Shown here: positions 36,191 through 44,385 of the stretch, in pieces | Numbering within the stretch: position 1 is the first letter of the stretch | Layout of the letters: every line of letters begins with the position of its first letter | From: a candidate division WWE3 bacterium RIFCSPHIGHO2_02_FULL_38_14 | GTDB lineage: Bacteria; Patescibacteriota; WWE3; UBA101185; UBA10185 | DNA length: 52,713 nucleotides | Direction of reading: 5' to 3' | Assembly (NCBI GenBank): GCA_001772865.1 | Contig: MEVD01000021.1 | Span: forward strand, 1 to 52,713 | Position numbers and translations under genes: made by a program | Notes under the pieces: model-generated | Told to the model about the DNA's origin: nothing | Databases searched by the model: none | The model's input: only the letters and a program-made list of their open reading frames with translations

Positions 36191-37177
36191 TTATTGCTGA
36201 TCCGGTAAGGGCGTTTCCACATCTTTATGAAATTTTTTATGTACTTCCTTTAGCTGTCTATTTGTGACATGTGTATAAATTTGGGTAGTTGACACGTTAG
36301 AATGCCCAAGAAGTTCTTGTACTGACCTTAAATCTGCTCCTTCTTTAAGCAGCCCTGTAGCAAAAGTGTGTCGAAGTGTGTGGGGAGTGGCATCAATTGC
36401 AATACCCGCCCTGGTGGCATATTTTTTCACCAGCCTCTGGACACTTCTAACAGTTAAACGTAAAGATTCACCTTCAAAGTCATCCGGTATCATTCTTTTT
36501 CCGCTGTAGCGCAGGAAAAGGGGACTAAAAGAATCATGTCTTGTCGCTAAATATCTTTTCAACCATTCTCTGGCAGAAGGGCTTAAATAAACTATACGAA
36601 CTTTCCTGCCTTTTCCTAACACACTGAATTCTCCGGTATTTAAATTAATATCGCCGATATCAAGCATTACAAGTTCGCTTACCCGCAAACCCGTGCTAAA
36701 CAGCGTTTCTAATATTGCGCGGTCCCGCATTCCCGACCTTTTATTTAAATCCTGAACTTCAAAAAGCTTCTTCAGTTGATCGTCATTTAAAACTTTAGGT
36801 ATGCGTTCTTCAGCTTTTCCAAGAATAATCTGGTCGGGAGACATAAGCTCTAAGTCTTCTTCCACAACCAGAAACTTTAAAAATGACCTTAAAGCCACCA
36901 AAAAAGTCTTCTGAGTGGATCTTTTAAATTCCTGGTTTGATTTATAACTTATTCGTCTGTTCAATTCCAGCCGGTACTTTTTAATTAAATCGTAATCTAT
37001 TGCAGACAGTAAAATTTCTTCCTTTTTTAAAAATGATTTTGTCCAGTCAAGAAAATCCATAAGATAAAAATGGTACATTTTAATAGTGTTTTGAGAAAGA
37101 TTTCTTTCAATTTCACAATATTCCAAATATTTAAGTATTGCTTCTTCTAAATTTGAATTCAAAGTAAGTTTATTCAT
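36191..37177 (-). CDS. Tyrosine recombinase XerC/XerD family
   Basis: The 328-aa tyrosine recombinase probably resolves chromosome dimers at dif. It has a SAM-like N-terminal DNA-binding domain (residues 8-105, YLEYCEIERNLSQNTIKMY). The catalytic domain has Arg in TLFSTGLRVSELVMLDIGDI (about 185), HTLRHTFATGLLKEGADLRS (HxxR, about 270), LLGHSNVSTTQIYTHVTNRQ with the nucleophilic Tyr at about 303, and the final His. The gene is followed by a strong terminator and lies 115 nt from the orphan Gre-like gene and about 370 nt from a gene-free region with a dif-shaped repeat. TAGAAT ends 8 nt before the ATG. Confidence 0.92.
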   Translation of the reverse strand: MNKLTLNSNLEEAILKYLEYCEIERNLSQNTIKMYHFYLMDFLDWTKSFLKKEEILLSAIDYDLIKKYRLELNRRISYKSNQEFKRSTQKTFLVALRSFLKFLVVEEDLELMSPDQIILGKAEERIPKVLNDDQLKKLFEVQDLNKRSGMRDRAILETLFSTGLRVSELVMLDIGDINLNTGEFSVLGKGRKVRIVYLSPSAREWLKRYLATRHDSFSPLFLRYSGKRMIPDDFEGESLRLTVRSVQRLVKKYATRAGIAIDATPHTLRHTFATGLLKEGADLRSVQELLGHSNVSTTQIYTHVTNRQLKEVHKKFHKDVETPLPDQQ

Positions 37178-37185
37178 CCAAGCAC

Positions 37186-37191
37186 ATTCTA
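37186..37191 (-). promoter_or_regulatory. -10 box predicting a leaderless xer transcript
   Basis: TAGAAT on the minus strand ends 8 nt before the xer ATG; TTGGAT lies 18 bp further upstream as a weak -35. No SD is present. Confidence 0.45.
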
Positions 37192-37291
37192 CATCATGTT
37201 GAGCAAGTTATCCAAAGCGGCTCGGGGTTTATTCTAAAACAGTCTTTACATTCAACCATACAAAATACCTGATTCTAAATAAAAATCGATT

Positions 37292-37546
37292 CTAGGGCAA
37301 TTTAGGGGCATGGCTTCTTTTTTTCTTTTTACTGCGGGGTATTTTAGGACCCAGTTCTTCGATTTCTTTTAAAATGTTATATATTTTAGCCGTAACTACA
37401 AACTCACGCTCCACCCAATAGTCATATGCAAAGTTTTCCCTTAAATCAGTATTATCACGGGCGGCTAAACCTTTCTCCAAAGTTACTTTTTCTCTTTCTT
37501 TTTGCAGTTTTATCAGTTTATTTCTTAATAAATCTATTACAGACAT
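37292..37546 (-). CDS. Orphan GreA-type N-terminal coiled-coil protein
   Basis: The 84-aa helical protein contains ARDNTDLRENFAYDYWVERE (residues 29-48), which aligns with the tip-and-turn segment of the GreA/GreB coiled coil (family pattern GDL.EN.EY..A.E). It keeps the Asp and Glu that line the RNA polymerase active site. Flanking helices have heptad character. The FKBP-like C-terminal domain that anchors Gre factors to polymerase is missing; instead there is a basic, Pro-rich tail PRSKKKKRSHAPKLP. It could be a minimal secondary-channel factor or a regulator competing with GreA. The assignment rests on the motif and needs structural support. Confidence 0.6.
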   Translation of the reverse strand: MSVIDLLRNKLIKLQKEREKVTLEKGLAARDNTDLRENFAYDYWVEREFVVTAKIYNILKEIEELGPKIPRSKKKKRSHAPKLP

Positions 37547-37993
37547 AGGGGATTATTGGCACTATAACACAAAATAACCGAAGATCTAAGCGGAAGTCTA
37601 AAATGAGATATATATGTAAAATAAAAGGGGATTAAAAAAGAAAATAATATTTTTATTATCTTTTATTTTTAATCTATTTAAAATATTTTATTTAAATCTC
37701 AAAATAACAAACGTTATCAATGAAAGGGAAGAAGGCATTTTCGGTCACATGAGACGACGTATAATGTATGTTTAACGACTTCTTATGAGTACAAATCTTG
37801 TAGAGCCAGAAAATGACATATTTAATCTAAAATAGGGAGCCGGATAATTATAAAACTAAAAAAATAAAATAAAAAACTTTTATTTAAATAAATAATTAAG
37901 TATGAATTACTAATTAATTATAAATATAAAAATTAATTACATGAGCCACCAATCTAATGGAAGAAATATTAAATTATTTATTGCAGGGCTTAC

Positions 37994-38002
37994 TTATCCA
38001 CA
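37994..38002 (+). other. Perfect DnaA box TTATCCACA
   Basis: TTATCCACA matches the high-affinity DnaA box exactly. A weaker copy, TTATCCCCT, lies at about 38069-38077, and TTATCCAAA at 37208-37216. One perfect box with scattered weak ones is less than a typical oriC cluster; it may titrate DnaA or be chance. Confidence 0.5.
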
Positions 38003-38150
38003 CATATACCCCCCACCCCACTAAATGTATGACAATCTTCCTGAAAATTAACATATGATAATGTTACATTATCCCCTTGTGACAATAATATAACGGCTTA
38101 TTATACCTAGTGTTTATAATTTTATTTTCAAAATAAATCAACATCGGTTG

Positions 38151-38178
38151 GTATATTATAACGTACATTGTAATAATA
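38151..38178 (+). other. Candidate dif-like site (11-6-11 geometry)
   Basis: GTATATTATAA-CGTACA-TTGTAATAATA has the dif arrangement: two 11-bp arms ending AA and starting TT around a 6-bp spacer. The inner 8 bp of each arm (TATTATAA and TTGTAATA) are complementary at 7 of 8 positions. It is about 1 kb from the only Xer gene in the window. The outer arms match known dif consensus sequences only weakly. Confidence 0.3.
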
Positions 38179-38335
38179 AACCCTATAGCTCAAACATACC
38201 AGTCCTATGCCATTATCACCTATAACCCTATAGTGCGAATCCCCGCTTTACAATCCTAAAACTAATTGTATTTAGGATTTCTTCATCCCCCGTTCCCCTA
38301 CGTTACTAACAAGAAAAATTCTCAAATAGACTTAT

Positions 38336-39136
38336 TTAAGGTTTATATATTAATATTATTAAAAAGAAAATAACTGAAAGTATAAAGTATTCTGCTATTA
38401 GTTTAAAAGTTAGGGTGTTTTTTAAGTGCCCCTGTAGGTAATTTACTCCGAAAATAAGAAAAGTAGACACAAATAATGCCCTTAAAAATGACTCCGTAGG
38501 TATAAATGAGACCGTTATACTGTATATAAAGCCCAAAAATGTCATAAATATAATCAACATCCACTTCTCCCCTATACGCAACTGCTTCACTTCCCTATCC
38601 AACTGAAGAGCCCAAAGGTGGTGCGAAAATAAAAAGAAAATAGAAAGAGTAACAACCAATCCTTGAATAAAAGCATTGAGAGGCATTTTAAATACTCCCG
38701 CCAAATAAGGTATTGCTACTACAACCAGAAGGATCTGGTTCCACGTAACCGCCGCCCTGTATAAGGGAATAATTTCCTTTTTCTCCTCCACAACCATAAA
38801 TACATTATTAATAAGAAGCACAACGTAGAATACAAACGAAAATACCAGCGCCGCCGTTATTTTCAAAAGATCCCCTAAATTCGGAAAATAAATTATAGAC
38901 AACATCATCCCTACCATTAGATGCATTGGAATTAAAAGGTTGTAATAAACATTTCTGATCTCAATATTGGGATATTGTGAAATTAAGGTTCCTACCGAAA
39001 CTACCACTAAAGAGATCATAAAAATACTAATTTTGTTATCGTCCGAAGAAAAAGAAAACCAAAAAAATACAGCTCCCACCAGTAAAGAGTGAATAAGATA
39101 TTTGTGTTTTTTTTCTAATTTAAAAGGCAAAGTCAT
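38336..39136 (-). CDS. Polytopic membrane protein, unknown function
   Basis: The 266-aa, very hydrophobic protein has about eight predicted transmembrane helices (roughly residues 13-31, 34-52, 63-85, 89-112, 132-150, 155-178, 190-212 and 218-262 including two helices) and short loops. VVEEKKEIIPLYRAAVTWNQ is the longest polar segment. There are no catalytic motifs that I recognise. The stop is the last gene boundary before the gene-free region, and the ATG overlaps the ruvC TGA/TAA region by 4 nt, so it is co-transcribed with ruvC. Confidence 0.65.
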   Translation of the reverse strand: MTLPFKLEKKHKYLIHSLLVGAVFFWFSFSSDDNKISIFMISLVVVSVGTLISQYPNIEIRNVYYNLLIPMHLMVGMMLSIIYFPNLGDLLKITAALVFSFVFYVVLLINNVFMVVEEKKEIIPLYRAAVTWNQILLVVVAIPYLAGVFKMPLNAFIQGLVVTLSIFFLFSHHLWALQLDREVKQLRIGEKWMLIIFMTFLGFIYSITVSFIPTESFLRALFVSTFLIFGVNYLQGHLKNTLTFKLIAEYFILSVIFFLIILIYKP

Positions 39137-39606
39137 TTAAATTTTAAGATATGGCATAATGAAATTGCTACGGCGTCATTCGCATCGTCGGATTTAATTA
39201 TTTCCTTAAGCTTTAAATATTTTCTTACAGCCTCCTGAACTTCTTTTTTATCTGATCTTCCGTACCCAGTTAAAACAAATTTAGCCTCCAAAGCTGTATA
39301 CTCAAATACACGCATTTTTCTGTTAGCGGCGATTAATAAAGACACACCTCTCGCCTGCCCCACGTTTATAGCTGTTTTCGCGTTAGTGTTAAAAAACAGC
39401 TTTTCTATTACCATAATGCTAGGTGAATGCTTTTTAGCTATAGAATCGAGCTCACTAAATAACATTTTCAGTCTTTTGTGCATTTCAGTTTCGGGAGGGG
39501 TTTGGATAACTGCGTGATCTATCAAGTTTGGACTCTTATTTTCATTTAAATCTATTATTGAATACCCTGTTCTCGCCGTTCCCGGATCTATACCTAAAAT
39601 AATCAT
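39133..39606 (-). CDS. ruvC: Holliday junction endonuclease RuvC
   Basis: The 157-aa RNase H-fold resolvase has the first catalytic Asp in MIILGIDPGTARTGYSII (Asp7). MVIEKLFFNTNAKTAINVGQ gives the second acidic residue (Glu, about 67). YTALEAKFVLTGYGRSDKKEV and the terminal IIKSDDANDAVAISLCHIL give the DD..DA.A motif. The length is standard. It cuts Holliday junctions with RuvAB, which are not in the window. The gene overlaps the downstream membrane-protein gene by 4 nt and follows yebC by 17 nt; yebC-ruvC is a widespread pair. Confidence 0.93.
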   Translation of the reverse strand: MIILGIDPGTARTGYSIIDLNENKSPNLIDHAVIQTPPETEMHKRLKMLFSELDSIAKKHSPSIMVIEKLFFNTNAKTAINVGQARGVSLLIAANRKMRVFEYTALEAKFVLTGYGRSDKKEVQEAVRKYLKLKEIIKSDDANDAVAISLCHILKFK

Positions 39607-39623
39607 AATTCATTTTAACATGG

Positions 39624-40169
39624 CTAATTATTAACCGGTTTAAAGTTATAAAATACCTCTTGTACATCATCGCTCTCGTTGAATTCCGAAATCATCTGCT
39701 CCAGTTTATCTTTAGCTGCCGGATTTAAAATTTCAATATAAAAGCTCGGATTCTTGGGATCAGGAGAAAATATGTAAGAAGTTGAACCGACCCCGCCCAA
39801 TGACCCTCCGTACCTAGTAAATATATTTCTCATTTCGCTCGCTGTCCTGTTCCTGTTATCCGTAAGCACTTTAACCATAAAGGCCACTCCTTCCGGACCG
39901 AATCCTTCATAAGTAATTTCCTCATAACTTCCCGATTCCAGCTTCCCCAGTCCTTTGTCTATGGCTTTCTGAATATTTTCTTTGGGCATCCTGGCTTCTC
40001 TGGCTTTCTCTATTGCCAGACGTAATGAAGGATTGGAATCCGGATCTCCACCGCCCTGTTTAGCCGCAACCGATAATAATCTGCTGACTTTGGTAAAAGC
40101 AGCGCTTTTTTTAGCATCTTCTGACGCTTTATCTCTTTTTGTAGTCGCCCAATGGGAATGTCCGCTCAT
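39624..40169 (-). CDS. YebC/PmpR family protein, shortened
   Basis: The 181-aa protein starts MSGHSHWATTKRDKASEDAK, the YebC domain I signature (usually SGHSKW..I...K...D..R). SNPSLRLAIEKAREARMPKENI and YEGFGPEGVAFMVKVLTDNR follow, then GGSLGGVGSTSYIF. Typical members have about 240 residues; here the segment after SYIF is shortened by about 60, removing much of domain II and III. Family members act as transcription regulators or as translation factors relieving ribosome stalls. The ATG at 40169 is chosen over one 45 codons upstream because the canonical N-terminus begins here and a promoter ends 9 nt before it. Confidence 0.85.
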   Translation of the reverse strand: MSGHSHWATTKRDKASEDAKKSAAFTKVSRLLSVAAKQGGGDPDSNPSLRLAIEKAREARMPKENIQKAIDKGLGKLESGSYEEITYEGFGPEGVAFMVKVLTDNRNRTASEMRNIFTRYGGSLGGVGSTSYIFSPDPKNPSFYIEILNPAAKDKLEQMISEFNESDDVQEVFYNFKPVNN

Positions 40170-40178
40170 ACGCTGACT

Positions 40179-40207
40179 ATCATAACAGTTTGATTGTCGG
40201 GGTTCAA
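40179..40207 (-). promoter_or_regulatory. yebC-ruvC promoter, leaderless type
   Basis: On the minus strand TTGAAC (40207-40202), 17 bp, TATGAT (40184-40179), then 9 nt to the yebC ATG. No SD is present. Confidence 0.6.
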
Positions 40208-40298
40208 CATGACCGTTTTTTGTTCCTTTAACCACGTCATTTTGCCGAAAATAATTATAAATATTGACATTCACTCTAAAACTGATATCCTCACCATC

Positions 40299-40982
40299 AT
40301 GCAAAATGGTTTGCCCTTCTTAACAAAGAAGGCTATAGACGCCGCCCTGAACTCAAAGTGGAAAGAAGCTGTAAGCTTAAATCTTCAAATTTTAACTAGA
40401 GACCCCTCAAGTACAGACGCAAAAATACGCTTGGGAAGAGCGTACATTCAAACAGGCGAATTTAACAAGGCCAAGAGAATATTTAAAGAAGTATTAGAAA
40501 GCGATCCCATAAATCCTGTGGCTTTAAAGAACTATTCATTGGCTTCACAAAAAAAAAGCGAAAAAAACCACATTACTTTGGCAGATCCTAAATCTCTTTT
40601 AAAAGAACCCGGCACAACAGCAGAAACAACCGTAGAAATTACAGCCAAAAGAATTACCGCCTCTGATTTTTCACCCGGCGAACCTCTCCTTCTAAAAATC
40701 GACAAAAAAACAATAAGTATAATAAAAACGAAGAGAGAGGAAAAAATAGCAATCGGTACCTTGAATAAAGATTTTGTAATTAAATTAAACGGGGCAAAGC
40801 AAAAAGGTGCTGAAGCAAACGCAAATTTTGTCAACGGCACGGGCAAAAACATAAAAATACTTATAAAGTGCAGCCTCCCTATTTTTAAAGCAGAAAGACA
40901 AGATGTCAGGCCATATATTAAAAAAGGATCTATAGATGAACCTGAATTGGAAATGGCCGAAACCACAGAAGAAATTGTTTAA
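40299..40982 (+). CDS. TPR-containing protein, unknown function
   Basis: The 227-aa protein has an N-terminal pair of tetratricopeptide-like repeats (residues 10-80: AIDAALNSKWKEAVSLNLQI and LGRAYIQTGEFNKAKRIFKE). A C-terminal beta-rich region follows, with ITLADPKSLLKEPGTTAE and TLNKDFVIKLNGAKQKGAEA, and an acidic tail. The ATG at 40299 is preferred because the 35 residues before it carry no TPR signal and TTGACA-16-TATCCT (40264-40291) would make the transcript start 7 nt before this ATG. It is the only plus-strand gene between 38 and 50 kb and is divergent from yebC. Probably a protein-interaction module. Confidence 0.7.
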   Translation: MQNGLPFLTKKAIDAALNSKWKEAVSLNLQILTRDPSSTDAKIRLGRAYIQTGEFNKAKRIFKEVLESDPINPVALKNYSLASQKKSEKNHITLADPKSLLKEPGTTAETTVEITAKRITASDFSPGEPLLLKIDKKTISIIKTKREEKIAIGTLNKDFVIKLNGAKQKGAEANANFVNGTGKNIKILIKCSLPIFKAERQDVRPYIKKGSIDEPELEMAETTEEIV

Positions 40983-40990
40983 TAATTGAC

Positions 40991-41752
40991 TTATCTCAAA
41001 TCCTCATCGTCGCTAAGGTTGTATGTTGGGCTTTCGGCATTTGGCTGAAGTTTCTGTTCCTGAACGGGTTTAGATTCTTTTGGTTTTAAAGCCTGCTGGT
41101 TTACCTGCACTTCCTGCCGTCCCGCTGAATCTTTAAGTACTTGTGAAACTTGAGATTTACCTCCGCTTTTTTGTTTCCTGCTTTTGCCGCGCCCAGGTTT
41201 TTCTTCTCTTTTTTCTTCAGGCCTTTTCTCTGTAAAACGATCGACTTGAAGAGCTGACTTTTGAGTAAGTATTTTATCCAGGGCAGCAAAAGGAACTTCT
41301 ATGACGCCCTCCGGAATAAAGGCGACTACTTCGTCATTTACCTCTGCCCTGTTAAATTCAGCTGCATTGTCCGAAATTCTGTACGAGCCAGAATCAGTTA
41401 ATATATACCAGCTACCTTCTTTTTTATTCAAAATTCCTTCGATCTTTTTTCTCGGAGCTTTCTCTATCTGCTTAAACATTGTTTTCCCGTCTTCTTCCAC
41501 CATTTTTAAAAGATCACCGTATACCAGGCGTGATTTTGCCGCATAATTAGAAGGAACTTCATACCTTTGCCCTTCCTGAGTAACCAAAAATTCTCCGTCA
41601 AAAACGCCTTCTATTCCGGGAAGCTGCTTATAAGATTCTGATTTAATTTCTTCAATCTGTCTTATAATTCTTCTGGCATCACGTAATTCCCTATCGGCGT
41701 TGTCTAAACGGTCGAGCAGCTGTGCAATTATTTGCTGACTAATATCTGCCAT
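40991..41752 (-). CDS. Coiled-coil and beta-domain protein with basic disordered tail, unknown function
   Basis: The 253-aa protein has an N-terminal coiled coil (residues 5-42, LLDRLDNADRELRDARRIIR). Two similar-looking beta segments follow (GVFDGEFLVTQEGQRYEVPS and GILNKKEGSWYILTDSGSYR, about 47-145), then a long disordered Lys/Arg/Glu/Gln-rich tail (about 170-253). The start is supported by the SD AAAGGAGG about 6 nt upstream. It lies 21 nt after the VirD4-like ATPase gene, so it is probably its operon partner. The basic tail suggests nucleic-acid binding. I recognise no named family. Confidence 0.65.
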   Translation of the reverse strand: MADISQQIIAQLLDRLDNADRELRDARRIIRQIEEIKSESYKQLPGIEGVFDGEFLVTQEGQRYEVPSNYAAKSRLVYGDLLKMVEEDGKTMFKQIEKAPRKKIEGILNKKEGSWYILTDSGSYRISDNAAEFNRAEVNDEVVAFIPEGVIEVPFAALDKILTQKSALQVDRFTEKRPEEKREEKPGRGKSRKQKSGGKSQVSQVLKDSAGRQEVQVNQQALKPKESKPVQEQKLQPNAESPTYNLSDDEDLR

Positions 41753-41773
41753 ATATCCTCCTTTTTCTGCATT

Positions 41774-44314
41774 TTAACTTAATGGAGCCTGATAAATCTG
41801 ATCGGGAATACCGGCTCCTGCCTTTTTGTCTTTTATCTCCTGAGCTATCGCCAAACCCTTATCAAACTTGGTTTCCACCCATTTATTTATTTTTGACTCT
41901 ACCACTTCCCTATCCACTCCATACGTTTGACGGCTATATTCTATCACCCTTTGTTTATTTTCAGAAAATTTCGGCGAAACTCCGGATTCAGGATCCCACG
42001 GCAACAATATTTTAGCCGAAAACGGAAGCGAAGTCATACCGTCAACCATAAGTTTAATATAAATATGAAATCTCTCAAGCGAGATTATATCTTCTTCGTC
42101 AAAATACGGAGCAAACTCGCTGGCCAGCATCCTTGCGTCCGGAGCACCCAATGAAAATGTAGCTATTGTTCCTACATTCCCGTAAACTGCTTTCAAAAGC
42201 TCTTCCGGCAGCTGAGCCGTAAACTGATGAGTTAAATACAGGCCAAGTTTGTATTTTCTTGATTCGGACAAAATCTCTTCAAAGCTTCCTGTAGCAAAAT
42301 TCTGAAACTCATCCACATACAAATAAAACGGTCTTCTTTGCTCGTAAGGTATTTTCGCTCTTTGTAATGCCATAAATTGTATTCTGGAAACCATTAAAGC
42401 TCCCAGCAGATTGGCATTATCCGCGCCTATTTTTCCTTTAGACAAGTTCATAAGCAGAATTTTCCCGTTATTCATTGCGTCGGAAATGTTTAAAGTGGAT
42501 TTGCGCTGACCTAATATATTTCTAATTGTAGTAGAAGCTAAAAATCTATTTACTTTATTTTGAATCGGCGCAATAGCCTCGGTAACAAGTTTTTGATTTC
42601 CCTTCATATCCTTATATTCGCTTTCCCAAAACCTTACCGTTACCGGATCCTTTACCGAATGAAGAATGTATTTTCTGTAGTTATCATCTTCTAAAAGTCT
42701 GGTTATACCAAGCATGGAAGTCCCCGGAACTTCCAGAAGAGTCAAAATACAATAATTCAGTAAATACTCTAATCTCGGACCCCACGAATAATCAAAGTGC
42801 TGCCTGATGGCTGAAACCAAAGCTGAAGCCATAAGGTTTTTCTGCGACATATCTTCCATTTCAAGTAAATTCAGCCCAACAGGTCTTTCTACATCCGACG
42901 GATCAAAATAAATCACATCTTTAATTCTATGCTCCGGAATATACTCCAGAACCCTGTCTATTGTTTCCCCGTGCGGATCCAATACCCCTACTCCGTATCC
43001 TTTAGCTATATCCTGCGAAATCATAGTTTCAAATAAGGTTGACTTGCCGGTCCCGGATTTTCCTATCAGGTACATATGTCTCAGCCTGTCGTCTCCGTTT
43101 TTTACTCCAAACCGCATTTTGTAACTCCTGAAAATAGTTTCCCCTATAAAGTTGCAGTCTTTAGTGGGAAGGTTAGGCGGAGGTTCGGATTTTTTAGAAT
43201 AAATCCAGGAAATATTCGGTGTTTCCATGCTTGAAGAGGGAAAATGCATAACAGTCGCCAGCTCTTCGATATTGCATACAAAGCTTTTAGACTCATCCAG
43301 CGCCCTTTCCTTGAACGCAATTAACGATTCTTCTTTGTTCGGTTCGCTATGAGAGGTAAAACTATTAGAATTGGCTGTAGCGTATTGTTTTACCGAGGCA
43401 GCCATTGACCGCATGTTTACTAACACTCTATCTCTTGTAGACGCAATGCATACTGTACGGATCTGAGTCAAATAACCCATTTTTGATAATTTATTTTCTA
43501 TAGATTTCAGTTCAAGTTCCTGTACCGGTGAAAGTTTAGGAAGCGCCGGTTTTAAAGCAGTGGTACTTGCGGGAGCTTTTGCAGCTGTAGGGCTCCTAAA
43601 TATCTGCTCCAGCATGGTGTACCCGATTAGCATTAGTTCGTTCCCAATAGCATGTAAAATCGAACCTAACCCAAGACTGGGGCGTTTAACTAAAGTTCCC
43701 TCCCTTAAAGCATTTACGTAATCGTATCCTTCTTTCTGCCACACATCAGGCAGCGGCTTAAACAAAACCTGAAACCATATTTCCTCACCTTTCTGTATTT
43801 CCGACATAGTTGAAGTTATCACCGACAGAGTCTCGGTTTCGTAATCTCTGAATGTACGGATCGGAAAAAACTGTTCTTTTGTGAAAGCCAGAGTACTTAC
43901 TTCATATTCCATGCCATCCGGCTGGAATGTAGCATAATCTTCAGCGCGGGAAATGCTCGCCAACGGATACTGGGCATAAATCTGGCTCTCGACAAATTTT
44001 AAAATTGTTTTAGGAATAACCGCGAAAAATCTTAATCCCTTCGGCCCGGAATATATTTCAAAAGACAAATGCTCCTGAAGATCAGGATCTTCGTGCAGCA
44101 ATCCGTGCAGTGATGCATACATACTTTCTGCAGCCAGCGACGCCTGCTGTACACTGGTAACTTCCAGATTTTTAGGCACTTGAATTTCTAAAACTTCAAT
44201 ATTTTCGTTTTTTCTAATGGCATATCTTTTTTTTAAAAGTTTAAACCTTAAGAAAACAATAAACAGTACTATAAAAAGTACAATTAGAGGTAGAAAAAGA
44301 TAAATTTCGCTCAT
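41774..44314 (-). CDS. VirD4/TraG-like membrane-anchored DNA-pumping ATPase
   Basis: The 846-aa protein has an N-terminal transmembrane helix (residues 4-25), a roughly 350-residue N-terminal domain and an HerA/FtsK-superfamily motor: Walker A YLIGKSGTGKSTLFETM (about residue 420), VGVLDPHGETIDRVLEYIP, and Walker B FYLYVDEFQNFATG (about 665). The later arginine/sensor part is LGLYLTHQFTAQLPEELLKA. The DPHGE and DEFQNF motifs match type IV coupling proteins with the TraM-recognition domain. No relaxase, VirB4 or conjugation pilus genes are nearby. It may move DNA during uptake or transfer, possibly with the type IV pilus, but this is inference. Confidence 0.85.
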   Translation of the reverse strand: MSEIYLFLPLIVLFIVLFIVFLRFKLLKKRYAIRKNENIEVLEIQVPKNLEVTSVQQASLAAESMYASLHGLLHEDPDLQEHLSFEIYSGPKGLRFFAVIPKTILKFVESQIYAQYPLASISRAEDYATFQPDGMEYEVSTLAFTKEQFFPIRTFRDYETETLSVITSTMSEIQKGEEIWFQVLFKPLPDVWQKEGYDYVNALREGTLVKRPSLGLGSILHAIGNELMLIGYTMLEQIFRSPTAAKAPASTTALKPALPKLSPVQELELKSIENKLSKMGYLTQIRTVCIASTRDRVLVNMRSMAASVKQYATANSNSFTSHSEPNKEESLIAFKERALDESKSFVCNIEELATVMHFPSSSMETPNISWIYSKKSEPPPNLPTKDCNFIGETIFRSYKMRFGVKNGDDRLRHMYLIGKSGTGKSTLFETMISQDIAKGYGVGVLDPHGETIDRVLEYIPEHRIKDVIYFDPSDVERPVGLNLLEMEDMSQKNLMASALVSAIRQHFDYSWGPRLEYLLNYCILTLLEVPGTSMLGITRLLEDDNYRKYILHSVKDPVTVRFWESEYKDMKGNQKLVTEAIAPIQNKVNRFLASTTIRNILGQRKSTLNISDAMNNGKILLMNLSKGKIGADNANLLGALMVSRIQFMALQRAKIPYEQRRPFYLYVDEFQNFATGSFEEILSESRKYKLGLYLTHQFTAQLPEELLKAVYGNVGTIATFSLGAPDARMLASEFAPYFDEEDIISLERFHIYIKLMVDGMTSLPFSAKILLPWDPESGVSPKFSENKQRVIEYSRQTYGVDREVVESKINKWVETKFDKGLAIAQEIKDKKAGAGIPDQIYQAPLS

Positions 44315-44327
44315 AAAAACATCAAAA

Positions 44328-44352
44328 CCCCCGCCCTAATTTGGGGCGAGGG
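44328..44352 (-). terminator. GC-rich hairpin just before the VirD4-like gene
   Basis: On the minus strand CCCTCGCCC pairs with GGGCGGGGG (one G-U pair) around a short AT loop, followed by TTTTGATGTTTTT. The hairpin ends 13 nt before the ATG at 44314. It can terminate transcripts from the LCP-like gene or act as an attenuator or leader for the ATPase gene. Confidence 0.6.
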
Positions 44353-44385
44353 TGAAGAAAGGAGAGAGACAATGAATTTATATTA

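Larger units (their letters stand above)
37547..38335 (-). other. Gene-free AT-rich region, terminus- or origin-like
   Basis: About 790 bp without a credible gene on either strand. The left half is very AT-rich with runs such as ATTTAAATAAATAATT. The strand bias switches within it. By hand count, G modestly exceeds C on the + strand from 37561 to 37860 (about 44 to 33). C strongly exceeds G from 37981 to 38340 (about 84 to 36, with runs like CCCCCCACCCC). A G-to-C switch along the + strand is what converging forks (terminus) leave, not an origin. It contains a perfect DnaA box and a dif-geometry repeat, listed separately. Confidence 0.55.

Noticed and set aside
37547-38335. Chromosomal origin of replication
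   Set aside because: There is only one perfect DnaA box, no dnaA, dnaN or rpmH nearby, and the strand bias switches in the direction expected of a terminus. Kept only as a possibility.
40194-40298. N-terminal extension of the TPR protein to an upstream ATG
   Set aside because: The added 35 residues have no TPR or signal features and would begin upstream of the best promoter for the gene.
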